64,000 bases of DNA. It comes from Bacteroidales bacterium. Its GTDB lineage: Bacteria > Bacteroidota > Bacteroidia > Bacteroidales > UBA4417. A program made the translations under genes and the position numbers. Below are positions 35,401 to 45,100 of this stretch, in pieces. The notes under the pieces are model-generated. The model was not told where the DNA came from. It worked only from the letters and a program-made list of their open reading frames with translations, and made no database searches. Where the stretch lies: positions 62,001-126,000 of the forward strand of contig JADJHD010000017.1 of the NCBI GenBank assembly GCA_016707705.1. Direction: 5' to 3'. Positions within the stretch are counted from its first letter, which is position 1, and each line of letters begins with the position of its first letter.

Positions 35401-38400
35401 ATAGGCACGGTGATTTCGGATGACATGACCTTTCGGATCGACCCAACTCCTGTAAGTGACGCAGGTGCTGACGGAGAAATCTGCGGACAGCGACCATATC
35501 AGTTAAATGCAGTTGCCTTATACCAAAATACTATTAACTGGATTACTACCGGTGATGGAACTTTTAGCAACACTCATATTCTGAATCCAACCTATACTCC
35601 CGGCCCTAATGACGTTGGGCATTTCGTGAGACTTACCCTGGATTTGTCAGGTTGCCGCAACCTTACCGGTAATGATTATATGATGCTGAATGTGCATCCG
35701 GATCCTACGGCTGTCATCAGTGGAAGCACAAGCATCTGTGAAGGAGTTGTAACACCAATTTCAATTGCACTCACAGGCACTCCGCCCTGGAATGTTACTA
35801 TTACAAACGGAACTCAGCCAATAACAGAAACCGGTATTCTTGTATCTCCATATGTCTTTAGTGTAAGCCCAATTATTACCAGCACCTACTGGATTCAGGC
35901 AGCAAATGACGCCTTTTGCAATGTGCCTGGTGATTCACTGCATGGACAGGCATATGTGGTAGTTTTTCCGCTACCCAATCCATTCCACATGAACGTAACA
36001 AATGGAGGCGTTTATTGTGAAGGAGATTCCGGGGTGGTTATAGGTCTTAACGGTTCTGAATCCGGGATGGAATATCAGCTATACCATAATGGCAATGCTG
36101 TAGGAAGTCCGTTCTCCGGATCAGGTCATCCATTGGTATTTGGACTGTTCACAGCTCCCGGACAATATTCGGTGATCGGGAATAATCCACTTGGAAACTG
36201 CATGAGATCCATGAGTGATTCCGTAATCGTAATCATGAGTCCAACACCAGTTACTGATTTTCAGGCAACCACTGCTTGTAATCAGGATACAACCTACTTC
36301 ACGGTCAGCGGGAACTTTATAGATAAAATCAGTCACTGGCTGTGGGATTTTGGCGATGGCACCTACGAAACCTATAATACTCCTTACGAACCTTCCCATG
36401 TTTACCCAACCCATGGAACTTTCATAGTCACGCTTACTGTTGAAGACACTAATAACTGTCAGTATACCATCAGTCACCCTATTGAAGTCCGACCAGATCC
36501 TACTGCATTCTTCAGTTCCGTAACTCCCAATTGTGAAGGAGGAAATACTCAGTTTATTGAAATGAGTACCAATCCACCTAATCAGGGCTATATTCAGCGA
36601 TGGGTATGGGATTTTGGAGATGGAACTCCCTTTGATACTATTAATTTCCCCAACAATACCAATCCTGTGCATTTGTATGCAGGTCCCGGGACATATTCGG
36701 TTACGCTATCCATTGAAACCAGCCATGGTTGCCGAAACAGCTATACCGGATCTGTGGTTGTTTCTACACATCCCCAGGGATGGTTCAGCGCATGGAATAA
36801 CTGCCAAAATGAAATCGCCATCTTCCAGGATCAGACCAACCTGAACGGGGGCGGACAGGTAGCCTCATGGCTCTGGACCTTTGGTGATCCCACCTCAGGA
36901 GCATTGAACACTTCCACTCTGCAGAACCCAACGCATATCTATTCCGCTGCAGGAACCTACAACGTCCTTCTCTGGGTAACCAACTTCAACGGATGCACCG
37001 ATTCAATAAGCCGTGATGTAGTTGTGAAGGGAGCCCCCGATGCTGAGTTCATCAATGCCCCGGGATGTCTTACCTCTCCAACACTCTTCTGGGCCGATTC
37101 ACTGTTGATTAACGTCCCGGCCACTGCAACCTACGCATGGAACTTCGGGGATGGTGCTACTGCCTACAGCCGCAACACCCAGCATACCTACCTCGCTGCA
37201 GGAACCTATACCGTTACCCTTACCATTACCGATACTGCCGGTTGTGAAGGTTCTGTAAGCCACGATATCACCGTTACCCCTCCGCCTGCAGCTCATTTCA
37301 CCGCTTCACTCAATAACTGCCAGGGACAGGCCGTGGCCTTCACCAACCTGAGCTCTACAACGGCAGGTTACCTCAACAGCTGGAAGTGGGATTTCGGGGA
37401 TGGATCGCCTGTTGTCACCATCGCTTTCCCCAATACCCCCGATGTAACCCATACCTATGCCGTTACCGGTATTTTCAATGTCACCCTCACCGTGACCAAC
37501 TCTTTAGGCTGCTCGCATTCCGAGACTATCACCCTGAACGTGTTTGGGGCACCGACCTCTGATTTCTACTCCTCTGGCCATTGCCTTGGTGATGCCGTTC
37601 ATTTCACCGATATCTCCACCACCACCGCCAACCAGTCCATATCTTCATGGTCATGGACTTTTGGAGACCCCACCTCGGGAGTTTTCAACACCTCTGACCT
37701 GCAGAACCCAACCCATACCTATGCCGCTGCAGGTAACTACACGGTTAGTCTTAAAACCTATACCGCCAACGGTTGTCATGACTCTGTAGCTTACCAGCTG
37801 ACCATTCTTCCTTTGCCTGTTGCCGATTTCGTGTTTGAAGCTGCCTGCCAGGGTAATCCTGCTCAGTTCAACCCTTCGGGAATGGCCCTCGGCACCATCG
37901 CCTCCTGGTTCTGGAATTTTGGGGATGGCAACACCTCAACCCTGCAGGCCCCCTCACATATCTACACCTTTGCAGGAACTTATTCAGTCACCCTTTCGGT
38001 AACCGATACTTCCGGATGCTCCCGCTCGGTTACTCATCCCCTGACTATAGTCACCCCCCCGGTAGTGAACTTTGACTTTAACTCTCCCAACTGCGATGAT
38101 ATGGCCGTGCAGTTCAACGACCTGTCTACCGCCCCTGCCGGGTATATCGTGCGATGGACATGGGACTTTGGGGATGGAAACACACAAAGCATTACTTTCC
38201 CCTCTACTGCTTCTGTAAGTCATACCTACACTCAGGGTGGAACTTTTAATGTCTCCCTCTGGGTTAAAACCTCTGATTCCTGCTCCAGCCTGCTGAGTAA
38301 AACTCTCACCGTGCTTCCAAAACCTTCCGCAGACTTCAACCACGGATCTGCTTGCCTTGGTGCTTCCGTTTCCTTCACCGATGCCTCCCTTAGCAATACC

Positions 38401-39984
38401 ACCGGAGGTATCACCACCTGGAACTGGAATTTTGGGGATCCCACCTCGGGAACCTTTAACTCCAGCACCCTGCAGAACCCCACCCATATCTTTAATACCG
38501 CCGGAACTTATTCAGTAAAACTGAAAGTCTTTATTGCAGGCGGATGCTACGACTCCATTATCATGCCCGTAGTCGTCACGCCTCCTCCCACCGTGGACTT
38601 TTCAGCTGTAGCAGGATGCGGAGGGGATACTACTTCCTTCACTTCCTCAGCCCTTGTGAATGTACCTGCCACTCAGAGCTGGTACTGGAGTTTTGGAGAC
38701 GGTCTGTATTCTACCCTTGTGGATCCTGTGCATATCTATGCCATGGCAGGCACCTATACCGTATCGCTCACCATCACCGATACTGCTGGATGCATCAATA
38801 CAAAGACCAATTCCATCACCGTTACCGCAGGACCTACCGCCAACTTCAGCTTCTCAACACCTGCCTGCTCCTCCACAGTTGTCACTTTCACCGATCTGGG
38901 CAATGCCAACGGCACCACCCTGAACCTCTGGCACTGGACTTTTGGAGACGGTTCTGATACCACCTTTACAACCTACCATCCAACGCTGACCCATACCTAT
39001 TCCCAGCCCGGTACCTTTATTGTATCCCTCTCCCTGTCCACGCAGGAAGGATGCACCGCCACCGTGCAGATACCACTAAGCATATCTCCTGCTCCGCTTG
39101 CAGATTTTGACTTCACCAATACCTGCCAGGCACTGCCCACGCAGTTCACCGATCTTACCTCCCTCAACGGAGGTACCATCCTGATCAGCCATGCATGGAA
39201 TTTTGGAGATCCATCCTCAGGAAGTGCAAATACCAGCACTGCTGCCAGTCCTGTTCATACCTTTACTGCCCCGGGAACCTATACCGTCACCCTGATCACT
39301 CAGAATGCTTCGGGTTGTGCCGATACACTGGATAAGCTGGTGACCGTTGTTCCAAAGCCCGGAGTGGAGTTCTTTACCGATTCGCTCACCTGTCTGGGAA
39401 GCATGACGACCTTCTTCACCGATACCATCATCACTCCCGTGGGAGCTGTTCAGGCTTTTAACTGGAATTTTGGTGACGGAACAGTTTCTTCTAATTTGCA
39501 GAACCCTACACATACCTATACTGTGGCCGGTACTTTCAATGTCACCCTTACCATTGCCGATACCTCCGGATGCCAGAACATCATCTCCCATCCGGTGACC
39601 ATTCACAATGCCCCCTCCTCCTCCTTCACCTTCCTTTCCGCCTGCGCCGAAGCTGCGACACAGTTCACCGATCTGAGTCTGGCACCGGCAGGAGATACCC
39701 TGGTGAGCTGGTACTGGGATTTTAACCTTGCCAGTCCGGGAACAGACACCTCTGCACTGCAGAACCCGACCCATACTTATTCTGTAGCAGGAACCTACAC
39801 CGTATCACTCACCACAAAAACCGAGCACGGTTGTTCCGACACCAAAACAATGCCACTACAGGTATGGAACAAGCCCACGGCTCCATTTAAATACACCGCT
39901 TCCCCTGTGCCAACGGCTGGTGCAGTTCCAGGACTCTTCATGGAGCTACCAGGCTACCGTCACCTCCTGGAACTGGGAGTTTGA
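32257..39984 (+). CDS. giant protein A, fragment 2: PKD-like repeats and PKD domains
   Basis: Open frame of 2575 codons; the true join with fragment 1 is near 32259, so its first Met is not a real start. It holds an Ig-like stretch and one PKD domain, then ten ~87-aa repeats with the pattern xAGxxxxICEGSTYTLS...YTPSAADI...LTLxA, then PKD domains with cores such as WLWTFGDPTSG, YAWNFGDGAT and WKWDFGDGSP. From about 36880 the PKD domains follow a three-domain cycle of about 257-260 aa. From 36816 the DNA is almost identical to gene B. The frame is lost near 39905, where CCCCC in gene B is CCCC here. Confidence 0.75.
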   Translation: MTQATINQNLMIKRTPPTPAIPSGPTPVCPGQTNVTYTVPSQISTTTYHWTLPDGTTQTTNTPSITISFSASATSGNLYVRGWNAECGFGLNSPVLFIVVGSSSAATITGPITACLGSTSTFSTGTGPSTYNWSAYGGTVQGSATNPTANILWTQAGNDTVTLVTTSTLCPSSTTKKIVTVTPLPSALFTYADTCKGTPVIFTDHSTISSGTITGWSWTFGDGSLPNTSQNPTHTYALAGTYTVVLTVTSSPGCSSSYSRQIHIVASASAFAGNNGVTCQSTAYTVSGATATNYSSLLWTHNGFGTLTGVNTLTPTYSPGVTENGTVILTLTAYGNPPCGSVSSTMTLTINPSAAAFAGNNATICEGSTYTLSGSNASNYTSLSWTTMGSGSFNNATTLHPVYTPSAADIAAGSVTLKLTAISLTACANAISQMTLGISRQVVVDAGPAATMCQSSTYTLNGSSAQYYTSLTWTTTGTGTISNPNILHPVYAPGPNETGTITFTLQANSAAPCNNLSDNMQLTIEPSATASAGNDGLICEGSTFSLSTSAATNYTSLSWSTSGTGTFSSTSTLHPVYTPSAGDISLGQVILTLQANGIAPCPNPTSAITLHISRQPVADAGPNGVFCQNTTYTISGSSASNYTGLTWSHDGTGNFNNSTFLHPVYTPGPGESGTVNCTLTVNAAPPCTDVIDFLQFTIDPTPQADAGPNGFICEGSDYTITGATAANTTATGIHWTETGTGSFTGANTISPTYHPGPGETGQVFITLVVDGALSCSGSTDSDGQILTISPFPSVAAGSDATICAANTYSLSGNQENCSPYQWTSTGDGSFSNPNQLNAIYTPGASDILAGVVKLYLTGIGTGACSAETVTDTLTLHIDPMPQVYAGPDDAFCVLNPIPVTGATAANYTTLTWSGGSGSYDDPTFLAPVYTPSAADLAAGFVNLTLKAKGGLSCSSQIVSDTRYFSLTPYPTVNAGPDDFICSTQTFYQFSGHGTDILPGSIHWTFSGGDGVLNSDTILNPIYSPGPIDLATIDRVIIFTLTIEGRGNCIGTVISDDMTFRIDPTPVSDAGADGEICGQRPYQLNAVALYQNTINWITTGDGTFSNTHILNPTYTPGPNDVGHFVRLTLDLSGCRNLTGNDYMMLNVHPDPTAVISGSTSICEGVVTPISIALTGTPPWNVTITNGTQPITETGILVSPYVFSVSPIITSTYWIQAANDAFCNVPGDSLHGQAYVVVFPLPNPFHMNVTNGGVYCEGDSGVVIGLNGSESGMEYQLYHNGNAVGSPFSGSGHPLVFGLFTAPGQYSVIGNNPLGNCMRSMSDSVIVIMSPTPVTDFQATTACNQDTTYFTVSGNFIDKISHWLWDFGDGTYETYNTPYEPSHVYPTHGTFIVTLTVEDTNNCQYTISHPIEVRPDPTAFFSSVTPNCEGGNTQFIEMSTNPPNQGYIQRWVWDFGDGTPFDTINFPNNTNPVHLYAGPGTYSVTLSIETSHGCRNSYTGSVVVSTHPQGWFSAWNNCQNEIAIFQDQTNLNGGGQVASWLWTFGDPTSGALNTSTLQNPTHIYSAAGTYNVLLWVTNFNGCTDSISRDVVVKGAPDAEFINAPGCLTSPTLFWADSLLINVPATATYAWNFGDGATAYSRNTQHTYLAAGTYTVTLTITDTAGCEGSVSHDITVTPPPAAHFTASLNNCQGQAVAFTNLSSTTAGYLNSWKWDFGDGSPVVTIAFPNTPDVTHTYAVTGIFNVTLTVTNSLGCSHSETITLNVFGAPTSDFYSSGHCLGDAVHFTDISTTTANQSISSWSWTFGDPTSGVFNTSDLQNPTHTYAAAGNYTVSLKTYTANGCHDSVAYQLTILPLPVADFVFEAACQGNPAQFNPSGMALGTIASWFWNFGDGNTSTLQAPSHIYTFAGTYSVTLSVTDTSGCSRSVTHPLTIVTPPVVNFDFNSPNCDDMAVQFNDLSTAPAGYIVRWTWDFGDGNTQSITFPSTASVSHTYTQGGTFNVSLWVKTSDSCSSLLSKTLTVLPKPSADFNHGSACLGASVSFTDASLSNTTGGITTWNWNFGDPTSGTFNSSTLQNPTHIFNTAGTYSVKLKVFIAGGCYDSIIMPVVVTPPPTVDFSAVAGCGGDTTSFTSSALVNVPATQSWYWSFGDGLYSTLVDPVHIYAMAGTYTVSLTITDTAGCINTKTNSITVTAGPTANFSFSTPACSSTVVTFTDLGNANGTTLNLWHWTFGDGSDTTFTTYHPTLTHTYSQPGTFIVSLSLSTQEGCTATVQIPLSISPAPLADFDFTNTCQALPTQFTDLTSLNGGTILISHAWNFGDPSSGSANTSTAASPVHTFTAPGTYTVTLITQNASGCADTLDKLVTVVPKPGVEFFTDSLTCLGSMTTFFTDTIITPVGAVQAFNWNFGDGTVSSNLQNPTHTYTVAGTFNVTLTIADTSGCQNIISHPVTIHNAPSSSFTFLSACAEAATQFTDLSLAPAGDTLVSWYWDFNLASPGTDTSALQNPTHTYSVAGTYTVSLTTKTEHGCSDTKTMPLQVWNKPTAPFKYTASPVPTAGAVPGLFMELPGYRHLLELGV

Positions 39985-40807
39985 ACCCTACCAGTACGGT
40001 ACAGGTCAGAACCCAACCCATTCCTACTATGCTGTGGACTCCTGTTACGATGTGAAGCTTATGATCACCGACTTGAGAGGATGCGTGGATACCCTTATTA
40101 AACCAGTCTGTGTGCCCCCTCAGCTCACTGCCACCTTCACCTACCAGCAGGCATGCTTCTCCCAGCCCATGACCTTCTCTCCCCAGCTGCTCACACCACC
40201 GCCTGCTCAGGACTCCCTGATCACCTTCAGCTGGAATTTTGGAGATCCCGCTTCAGGAAATCAGAACAACAGCACCCAGAAACATCCTTCGCATATTTAT
40301 TCCGCTCCCGGATTCTATACCATCAACTTCACCACCACCGACATGTTCGGCTGCCAGGCAACGGATTACCAGTCCGTGCAGGTGCATGCTCTGCCTGTGG
40401 CTGCTTTCTCCTATGACCCGGGAAGCTGCGACAGCACACTTACCTTCACCTCGGCATCCATAGATACCGCTGCTGCCATCACCACCCTCTACTGGGACTT
40501 TGGAGATGGTACGCTGGATACCCTTTATGCTCCTGCCGTATCTGTAACCCATAAGTACTCCACCCCCGGAACCTATACCGCCACCCTTACCGTGGAGGAT
40601 GCCAACGGATGCACTTCCACCGTTACCGATTCGGTGCGCAGGGCTCCATGCATTGTGGCAGCCTACATCGCTTCCGATACCCTGCTGTGCCAGAACTACA
40701 GTCTTAACTTCTCCGACCTTTCCACCTGCAACGGTACCATCAGTCAGTGGTATGGACATGGGGAGATACCTCCCAGCCTGTATCCTACAATGTGTACCAG
40801 GCCCTAA
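39920..40807 (+). CDS. giant protein A, fragment 3: PKD domains
   Basis: Open frame of 295 codons continuing the PKD array (WNWEFEPYQYGTGQNPTHSY, FSWNFGDPASGNQNN, LYWDFGDGTLDT). It matches gene B from about 53400 to 54220 nearly base for base. It is entered through two one-base losses near 39905 and 39917 and left at 40749, where GGG in gene B is GG here, after which the reading is out of frame. Confidence 0.6.
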   Translation: MQFQDSSWSYQATVTSWNWEFEPYQYGTGQNPTHSYYAVDSCYDVKLMITDLRGCVDTLIKPVCVPPQLTATFTYQQACFSQPMTFSPQLLTPPPAQDSLITFSWNFGDPASGNQNNSTQKHPSHIYSAPGFYTINFTTTDMFGCQATDYQSVQVHALPVAAFSYDPGSCDSTLTFTSASIDTAAAITTLYWDFGDGTLDTLYAPAVSVTHKYSTPGTYTATLTVEDANGCTSTVTDSVRRAPCIVAAYIASDTLLCQNYSLNFSDLSTCNGTISQWYGHGEIPPSLYPTMCTRP

Positions 40808-41073
40808 CGCCTCATACCTTCACCCAGCCCGGTACTTTCCTTGTCAAACTGAAAGTCACCACCCTGGTGGGGGGAACACCCGTTTCAGACTCCGCTTCGC
40901 GTGTGGTCACCGTGGTATCCACTCCGCTGGCAGGCTTCACCACAGAAAATCTCTGCCTGAACCAGCCTGCCCAGTTCACCGATACCTCGCAGTCCAACGG
41001 TGCCACCCTGCTTACCTACCGCTGGCTCTTTGACGATCCGCTCTCCGGTATACGACACTGCCGTGGTGCGTAA
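40747..41073 (+). CDS. giant protein A, fragment 4: PKD domains
   Basis: Open frame of 108 codons restored after the one-base loss at 40749 (MVWTWGDTSQPVSYNVYQAL, ending YRWLFDDPLSG). It matches gene B about 54220-54515. The frame is lost at about 41045, where one extra C is present relative to gene B. Confidence 0.5.
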   Translation: MVWTWGDTSQPVSYNVYQALTPHTFTQPGTFLVKLKVTTLVGGTPVSDSASRVVTVVSTPLAGFTTENLCLNQPAQFTDTSQSNGATLLTYRWLFDDPLSGIRHCRGA

Positions 41074-41117
41074 TCCATCTATACCTATCCTGCTCCGGAA
41101 CCTACAATCCGCAGCTG

Positions 41118-41333
41118 GTGCTCAACCAGGCAGGATGCCGCGATACAGCAACTACAGCAATCACCGTCTATGGTCTGCCGGCTGCTTCGTTCAACCATTC
41201 CCTCTCCTGCGTGGGACAGCCCACCCTGTTCTTTGACCATTCCGATCCGTATCTCGCCCGCTCTGTTTATGGGGATGGAGGGTATCGGACAGCCTGGACC
41301 GCTTTATCGGCACCATGCAGGAGACAGGCCTGA
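41118..41333 (+). CDS. giant protein A, fragment 5: short PKD piece
   Basis: Open frame of 71 codons; residues 2-50 (LNQAGCRDTATTAITVYGLP, HSLSCVGQPTLFFDHSDPY) match gene B about 54600-54735. It ends out of frame after CCCC in gene B became CCC near 41258. It is not expected to be made as a separate protein. Confidence 0.35.
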   Translation: MLNQAGCRDTATTAITVYGLPAASFNHSLSCVGQPTLFFDHSDPYLARSVYGDGGYRTAWTALSAPCRRQA

Positions 41334-42001
41334 GTTCACCTTTGACTCGGCAGGGACCTATTACATCCGACTTACCGCTTCCAGATACCAACCAGTGTGC
41401 CGATACCCTTTCGGCTATTGTGCATACCCGTCCTTCGCCGCTCACCGCTTTCTCCTACACCGAGAACGTGGATAATGTGCAGGGACAGCTGCAGTTCTCC
41501 GATGGTTCCATCGGGGCGGCAGAATACCACTGGGATTTTGGTAACGGGGAGATATCTCCAGCTCAATCGCCCACCATCACCTATGCTGAGGACGGCAACT
41601 ACACCATTACCCTTGTGACTCTCAATGAGGACGGCTGCTCCGATACTGCAACCATGCAGTACAACATGCTCTTCAAGGGATTATGGGTGCCCAATGCCTT
41701 TGCACCGGGTGGAACATGGCAGCAGACAAGGCTCTGGAAGCCTGTGGGTGTTAACCTCGCATCCTACTCCTGCCAGGTGTACAACTCTCATGGTATGCTC
41801 ATCTGGGAATCAAAGCTGCTGGATGACAAGGGCGCTCCTTCCGAATACTGGGACGGTACCTTCCAAGGATCATCCGTGCAGCAGTATGTGTGGAAGATAC
41901 AGGCCATCTTCCGCGATGGTACCATCTGGGATAATAAAGATGTGGGCGAACATGAAGGTATGCATGGGGAGAAATATGGAACAATAGTACTAATCAGATG
42001 A
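41315..42001 (+). CDS. giant protein A, fragment 6: last PKD domain and type B sorting domain
   Basis: Open frame of 228 codons, in register with gene B from about residue 25 (DTNQCADTLSAIVHT). It holds the final PKD domain (YHWDFGNGEISPAQSPTITY) and the gliding-motility-associated C-terminal domain with WVPNAFAPGG, YSCQVYNSHGMLIWESKLLD, YWDGTFQGSS, YVWKIQAIFRDGTIWDNKDV and the final TIVLIR. This is the T9SS type B export and attachment signal. Near 41864-41895 it differs from gene B by an extra C, a lost C and a 6-nt loss, giving QGSSVQQYVW for KDHPVQQDVYVW. Confidence 0.6.
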   Translation: MQETGLSSPLTRQGPITSDLPLPDTNQCADTLSAIVHTRPSPLTAFSYTENVDNVQGQLQFSDGSIGAAEYHWDFGNGEISPAQSPTITYAEDGNYTITLVTLNEDGCSDTATMQYNMLFKGLWVPNAFAPGGTWQQTRLWKPVGVNLASYSCQVYNSHGMLIWESKLLDDKGAPSEYWDGTFQGSSVQQYVWKIQAIFRDGTIWDNKDVGEHEGMHGEKYGTIVLIR

Positions 42002-42046
42002 TTAATTCTCTGCTTAAATTCTTCGAGACTTTAATATTTATTTTAA

Positions 42047-42083
42047 AAAGAGGGCTTAACTAACGGAGTCCTCTTTCTTTTTC
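42047..42083 (+). terminator. intrinsic terminator after giant gene A
   Basis: Stem AAAGAGG (42047-42053) / CCTCTTT (42070-42076) with a 16-nt loop, followed by CTTTTTC, 45 bp past the gene A stop. Confidence 0.65.
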
Positions 42084-42182
42084 TTAGCATTGATACATAG
42101 AATTTTATATTTTTAGACCCTAAAAAACCCGTATCTACTTTCTTCCCTCCAACAAACTACTTTACTCAACCGATTTCATACC

Positions 42183-45100
42183 ATGAAAAGCAAGATATCT
42201 ACCCCTCTCAGGAACAGTTCATTAATTGTTTTTCTAATTTTCCTACTGTTCGGTCCTGTCAAAATTGTACAGGCAGAAGGTACCAAGCAATTGGACCCAA
42301 ACACTGCATCTGTATCATTTCCAACACTATGTGGAAGAATCCACCTTAGTCAGGATGCCGGGCAATCAAGGATACCTTTTGCTTTGGTTGGATGTGCACA
42401 AGTTTACCGATTGAATATTTATGTTGCAGACCCTGCAAATGAAAATATCTACATGGGCTTTGGAGCAATTACCGATTATGGTGGAGGCACTCCTCTCTAT
42501 GACGTCAGTTTTCAGGTAAAAGACCCAAATGATAATGTAGTTACCGGATTCGCTATGACTGCATTACCAACAACGGGAGCCGGATTTATACCAACAGGTG
42601 TTGCTGGTTACAATCAAGCTCTTGCAGGACCTAACATTGGAGGAACTGTACCCGCTGGATATGAGCCATTGATGTTGGATCCAGCTATGGCTGGCAACTA
42701 CTACATAGAATTTCAGATTCCCGGTGGCTCTGCTGGCCGACAATTTGAAACTTTTGATATTACCGTTGCAAATGGTGCAAATCCAATACCCGGAAGGCTA
42801 TGGAGTAAGGCATGGCAATTAAGTTCAAATACTACTTCTGCCGGAACAAACGGTAAAACCTTCTCAAGATTTTTTGTCTATTCAACAGATAGTATTGTAA
42901 CCAGTTTTGACTGTAACGGATTAGCCGGTGGAGTATTCTCTGTTTATTGCAACCCTTATGGTACTGCAAATACAGGCGACTGGGATCATGACAGGCAGTC
43001 TAAAAATGGTAACGGAAGTGTAATCCCCTTATACAAGCTATTTTTAAATGATCCGGACCCTGCAGTTTTTGGGACAGGGACGTTTGGGCAAGTCTGTGAG
43101 TTATCCAGCAGTTCTCATTGCGATGGTACTGTTGATATTCTGGTCAAGGTGAATAAGCCCGGAACTATACAATTTGTTATTGACGTTGATCCAATTGGTG
43201 CAGGACCTGAAGATGTTACCATTAATTCACCAGTAACCGGAAGCCCGGGGTGTGCTGACTGGGATACAATTCCATGGAATGGACTGGATGGTTTTGGCCA
43301 ACCAGTTTTGAATGGCGCGACTATTAAGTTCAACATTGCCTATCTGAATGGCTTGACAAATCTGCCATTATACGATATTGAGGACAATAAATTTGGGATT
43401 AAGGTTGACATAGTTCGACCCTCACCTCCTTCTGGAAATAAACTTCCATTATATTGGGATGACTCCGAATTAACCCCTGCAGGTACAACTAATATTGTAA
43501 CCGGCTGTACATATCCTTCCGGTGGCATTGTAACAGGTTGTCATAACTGGACGTATAGTGGATTTCAGGATCAGGTTACCCATAATTCCTGGTGGTACTA
43601 TTTGTCGGAGGATGCTCAAAATCTAACAATTAACATTATCAGAGCTCCGGCGGCAGCTGGTCCAATTTCAGGATCCGCAACTGTTTGTCAGGGTGGGACC
43701 TACACTTATTCCGTTCCTGTAATTCAAAGTGCTGCCAAGTATGTCTGGACATTATTGGATGCTGCAAATACAGTTGTTCAGCATGATTCGATTAATAGTC
43801 CGGATAATACGTTCACCTATAACTTTGGCGCAACACAAACGCCTGGCCCTTACACTTTGAAGGTTAAAGGCTGGAATGCAAGTTGTGGCGACAGCACAGA
43901 GTCAGTTTACGCATTGGTTCTTAATGCTTATTCAATACCTCCTGTTTCCGGCCCCGCCAATGCCTGTATCAACACAATTAGTGCTTTTTCAACTATTGGA
44001 ACTCTATCCACTTATTCCTGGAGTGCAACCAATGGAACAGTTCAAGGGTCCTCCACAAACCCAAGCTGCAATATACTTTGGAATGCAGCAGGTAATCAAA
44101 CAGTTACCTTAGTGTCATCTACAGCCGCCTGCCCCGCTGTTAACAGCACCTTCGATATTTTCATCCAAGCTTTACCAGTGCCAGATGCAGGATTAAACGG
44201 AATAACTTGTCAAGGCCAGGCTTACACAATAAGTGGTGCATCCATCACAAATCAGAACTCCTATTCCTGGTCGGTTACTTCCGGTGCAGGCACCTTGACA
44301 AATGCACTGACACTAACTCCAACCTATACTCCAACCCCGGGAGAAACAGGAAATATCTTACTAACCTTAACCGGAACCGGATTGTCAAACTGTCCAAGCA
44401 TCAATGACCAGATGCAGTTACAGATTGTACCTTATCCATCAGCTAATGCAGGATTGGATGCCGTTATCTGTCAGGGACAAACCTATACATTCCCGGCTGG
44501 CTATGCTATTGCGAGCAATTACAGTACAGTTGGCTGGACAGCCTCCGGAAGTGGAGCCATCACAAATGGCAACACTCTTACTCCAACCTATACTCCAGGC
44601 GCAGGTGAAACAGGACCAGTAACTTTGACATTAACCGCCAATCCTAATACTCCATGTTCCGGCATTACGGACCAGATGACCCTGCAAATCAATCCTGCTG
44701 CATTATCCTTTGCAGGAGGCAATGATATTATCTGCGAAGGCAGCACTTACACACTATCAGCTGCAACAACCTCAAATTATTCTTCCCTGGCATGGACAAG
44801 CAGTGGTAGTGGAAGCTTCAACGATGCAACAATTTTAACTCCTATCTATACTCCATCTGCGGCTGATATTACTGCCGGTGGGGTGAACCTGACTCTTACG
44901 GCTTCCGGATTAACAAGCTGTTCAGCTGTTCCAGCTACCATGCATCTTGCAATTTCACGTCAGGTTGTTGTAAATGCGGGCAATTTCGCTTCTGTTTGCC
45001 AAAATTCCAGCTTTACAGTATCTACTGCTAATGCTCAGTACTTTAACACCATTATTTGGACCCAGGATGGATTAGGATCACTATCAGGAGCAAATACCCT

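Larger units (their letters stand above)
30840..42001 (+). pseudogene. giant PKD-repeat T9SS type B surface protein A, frameshifted
   Basis: One ancestral gene of about 3,720 codons, now split among several frames; the pieces are listed separately. Order: signal segment, N-terminal domain (to about 32255), an early Ig/PKD part, ten PKD-like repeats of about 87 aa (about 33060-35700), about 21 PKD domains with the W-x-W-x-FGDG/FGDP core, and a gliding-motility-associated C-terminal domain (T9SS type B). Compared with gene B, frame breaks sit near 32259, 39905, 39917, 40749, 41045, 41083, 41094, 41258, 41321, 41382, 41864 and 41873. Nearly all of those past 39.9 kb are one-base changes in G or C runs, and the frame is regained before the C-terminus. 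Either the copy is decaying or the sequence has run-length errors. The intact protein would be a cell-surface adhesin-like T9SS cargo. Confidence 0.8.
36816..42001 (+). repeat. 5.2-kb segment nearly identical to 50285-55486
   Basis: The 3' part of gene A is a near-copy of the 3' part of gene B. Alignment by eye starts sharply at CGCCATCTTCCAGGATC (36816 here, 50285 in B) and continues to the stop codons with only scattered, mostly synonymous substitutions plus indels in A. Upstream of the boundary the two genes are clearly homologous as proteins but no longer alike as DNA. Confidence 0.9.
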
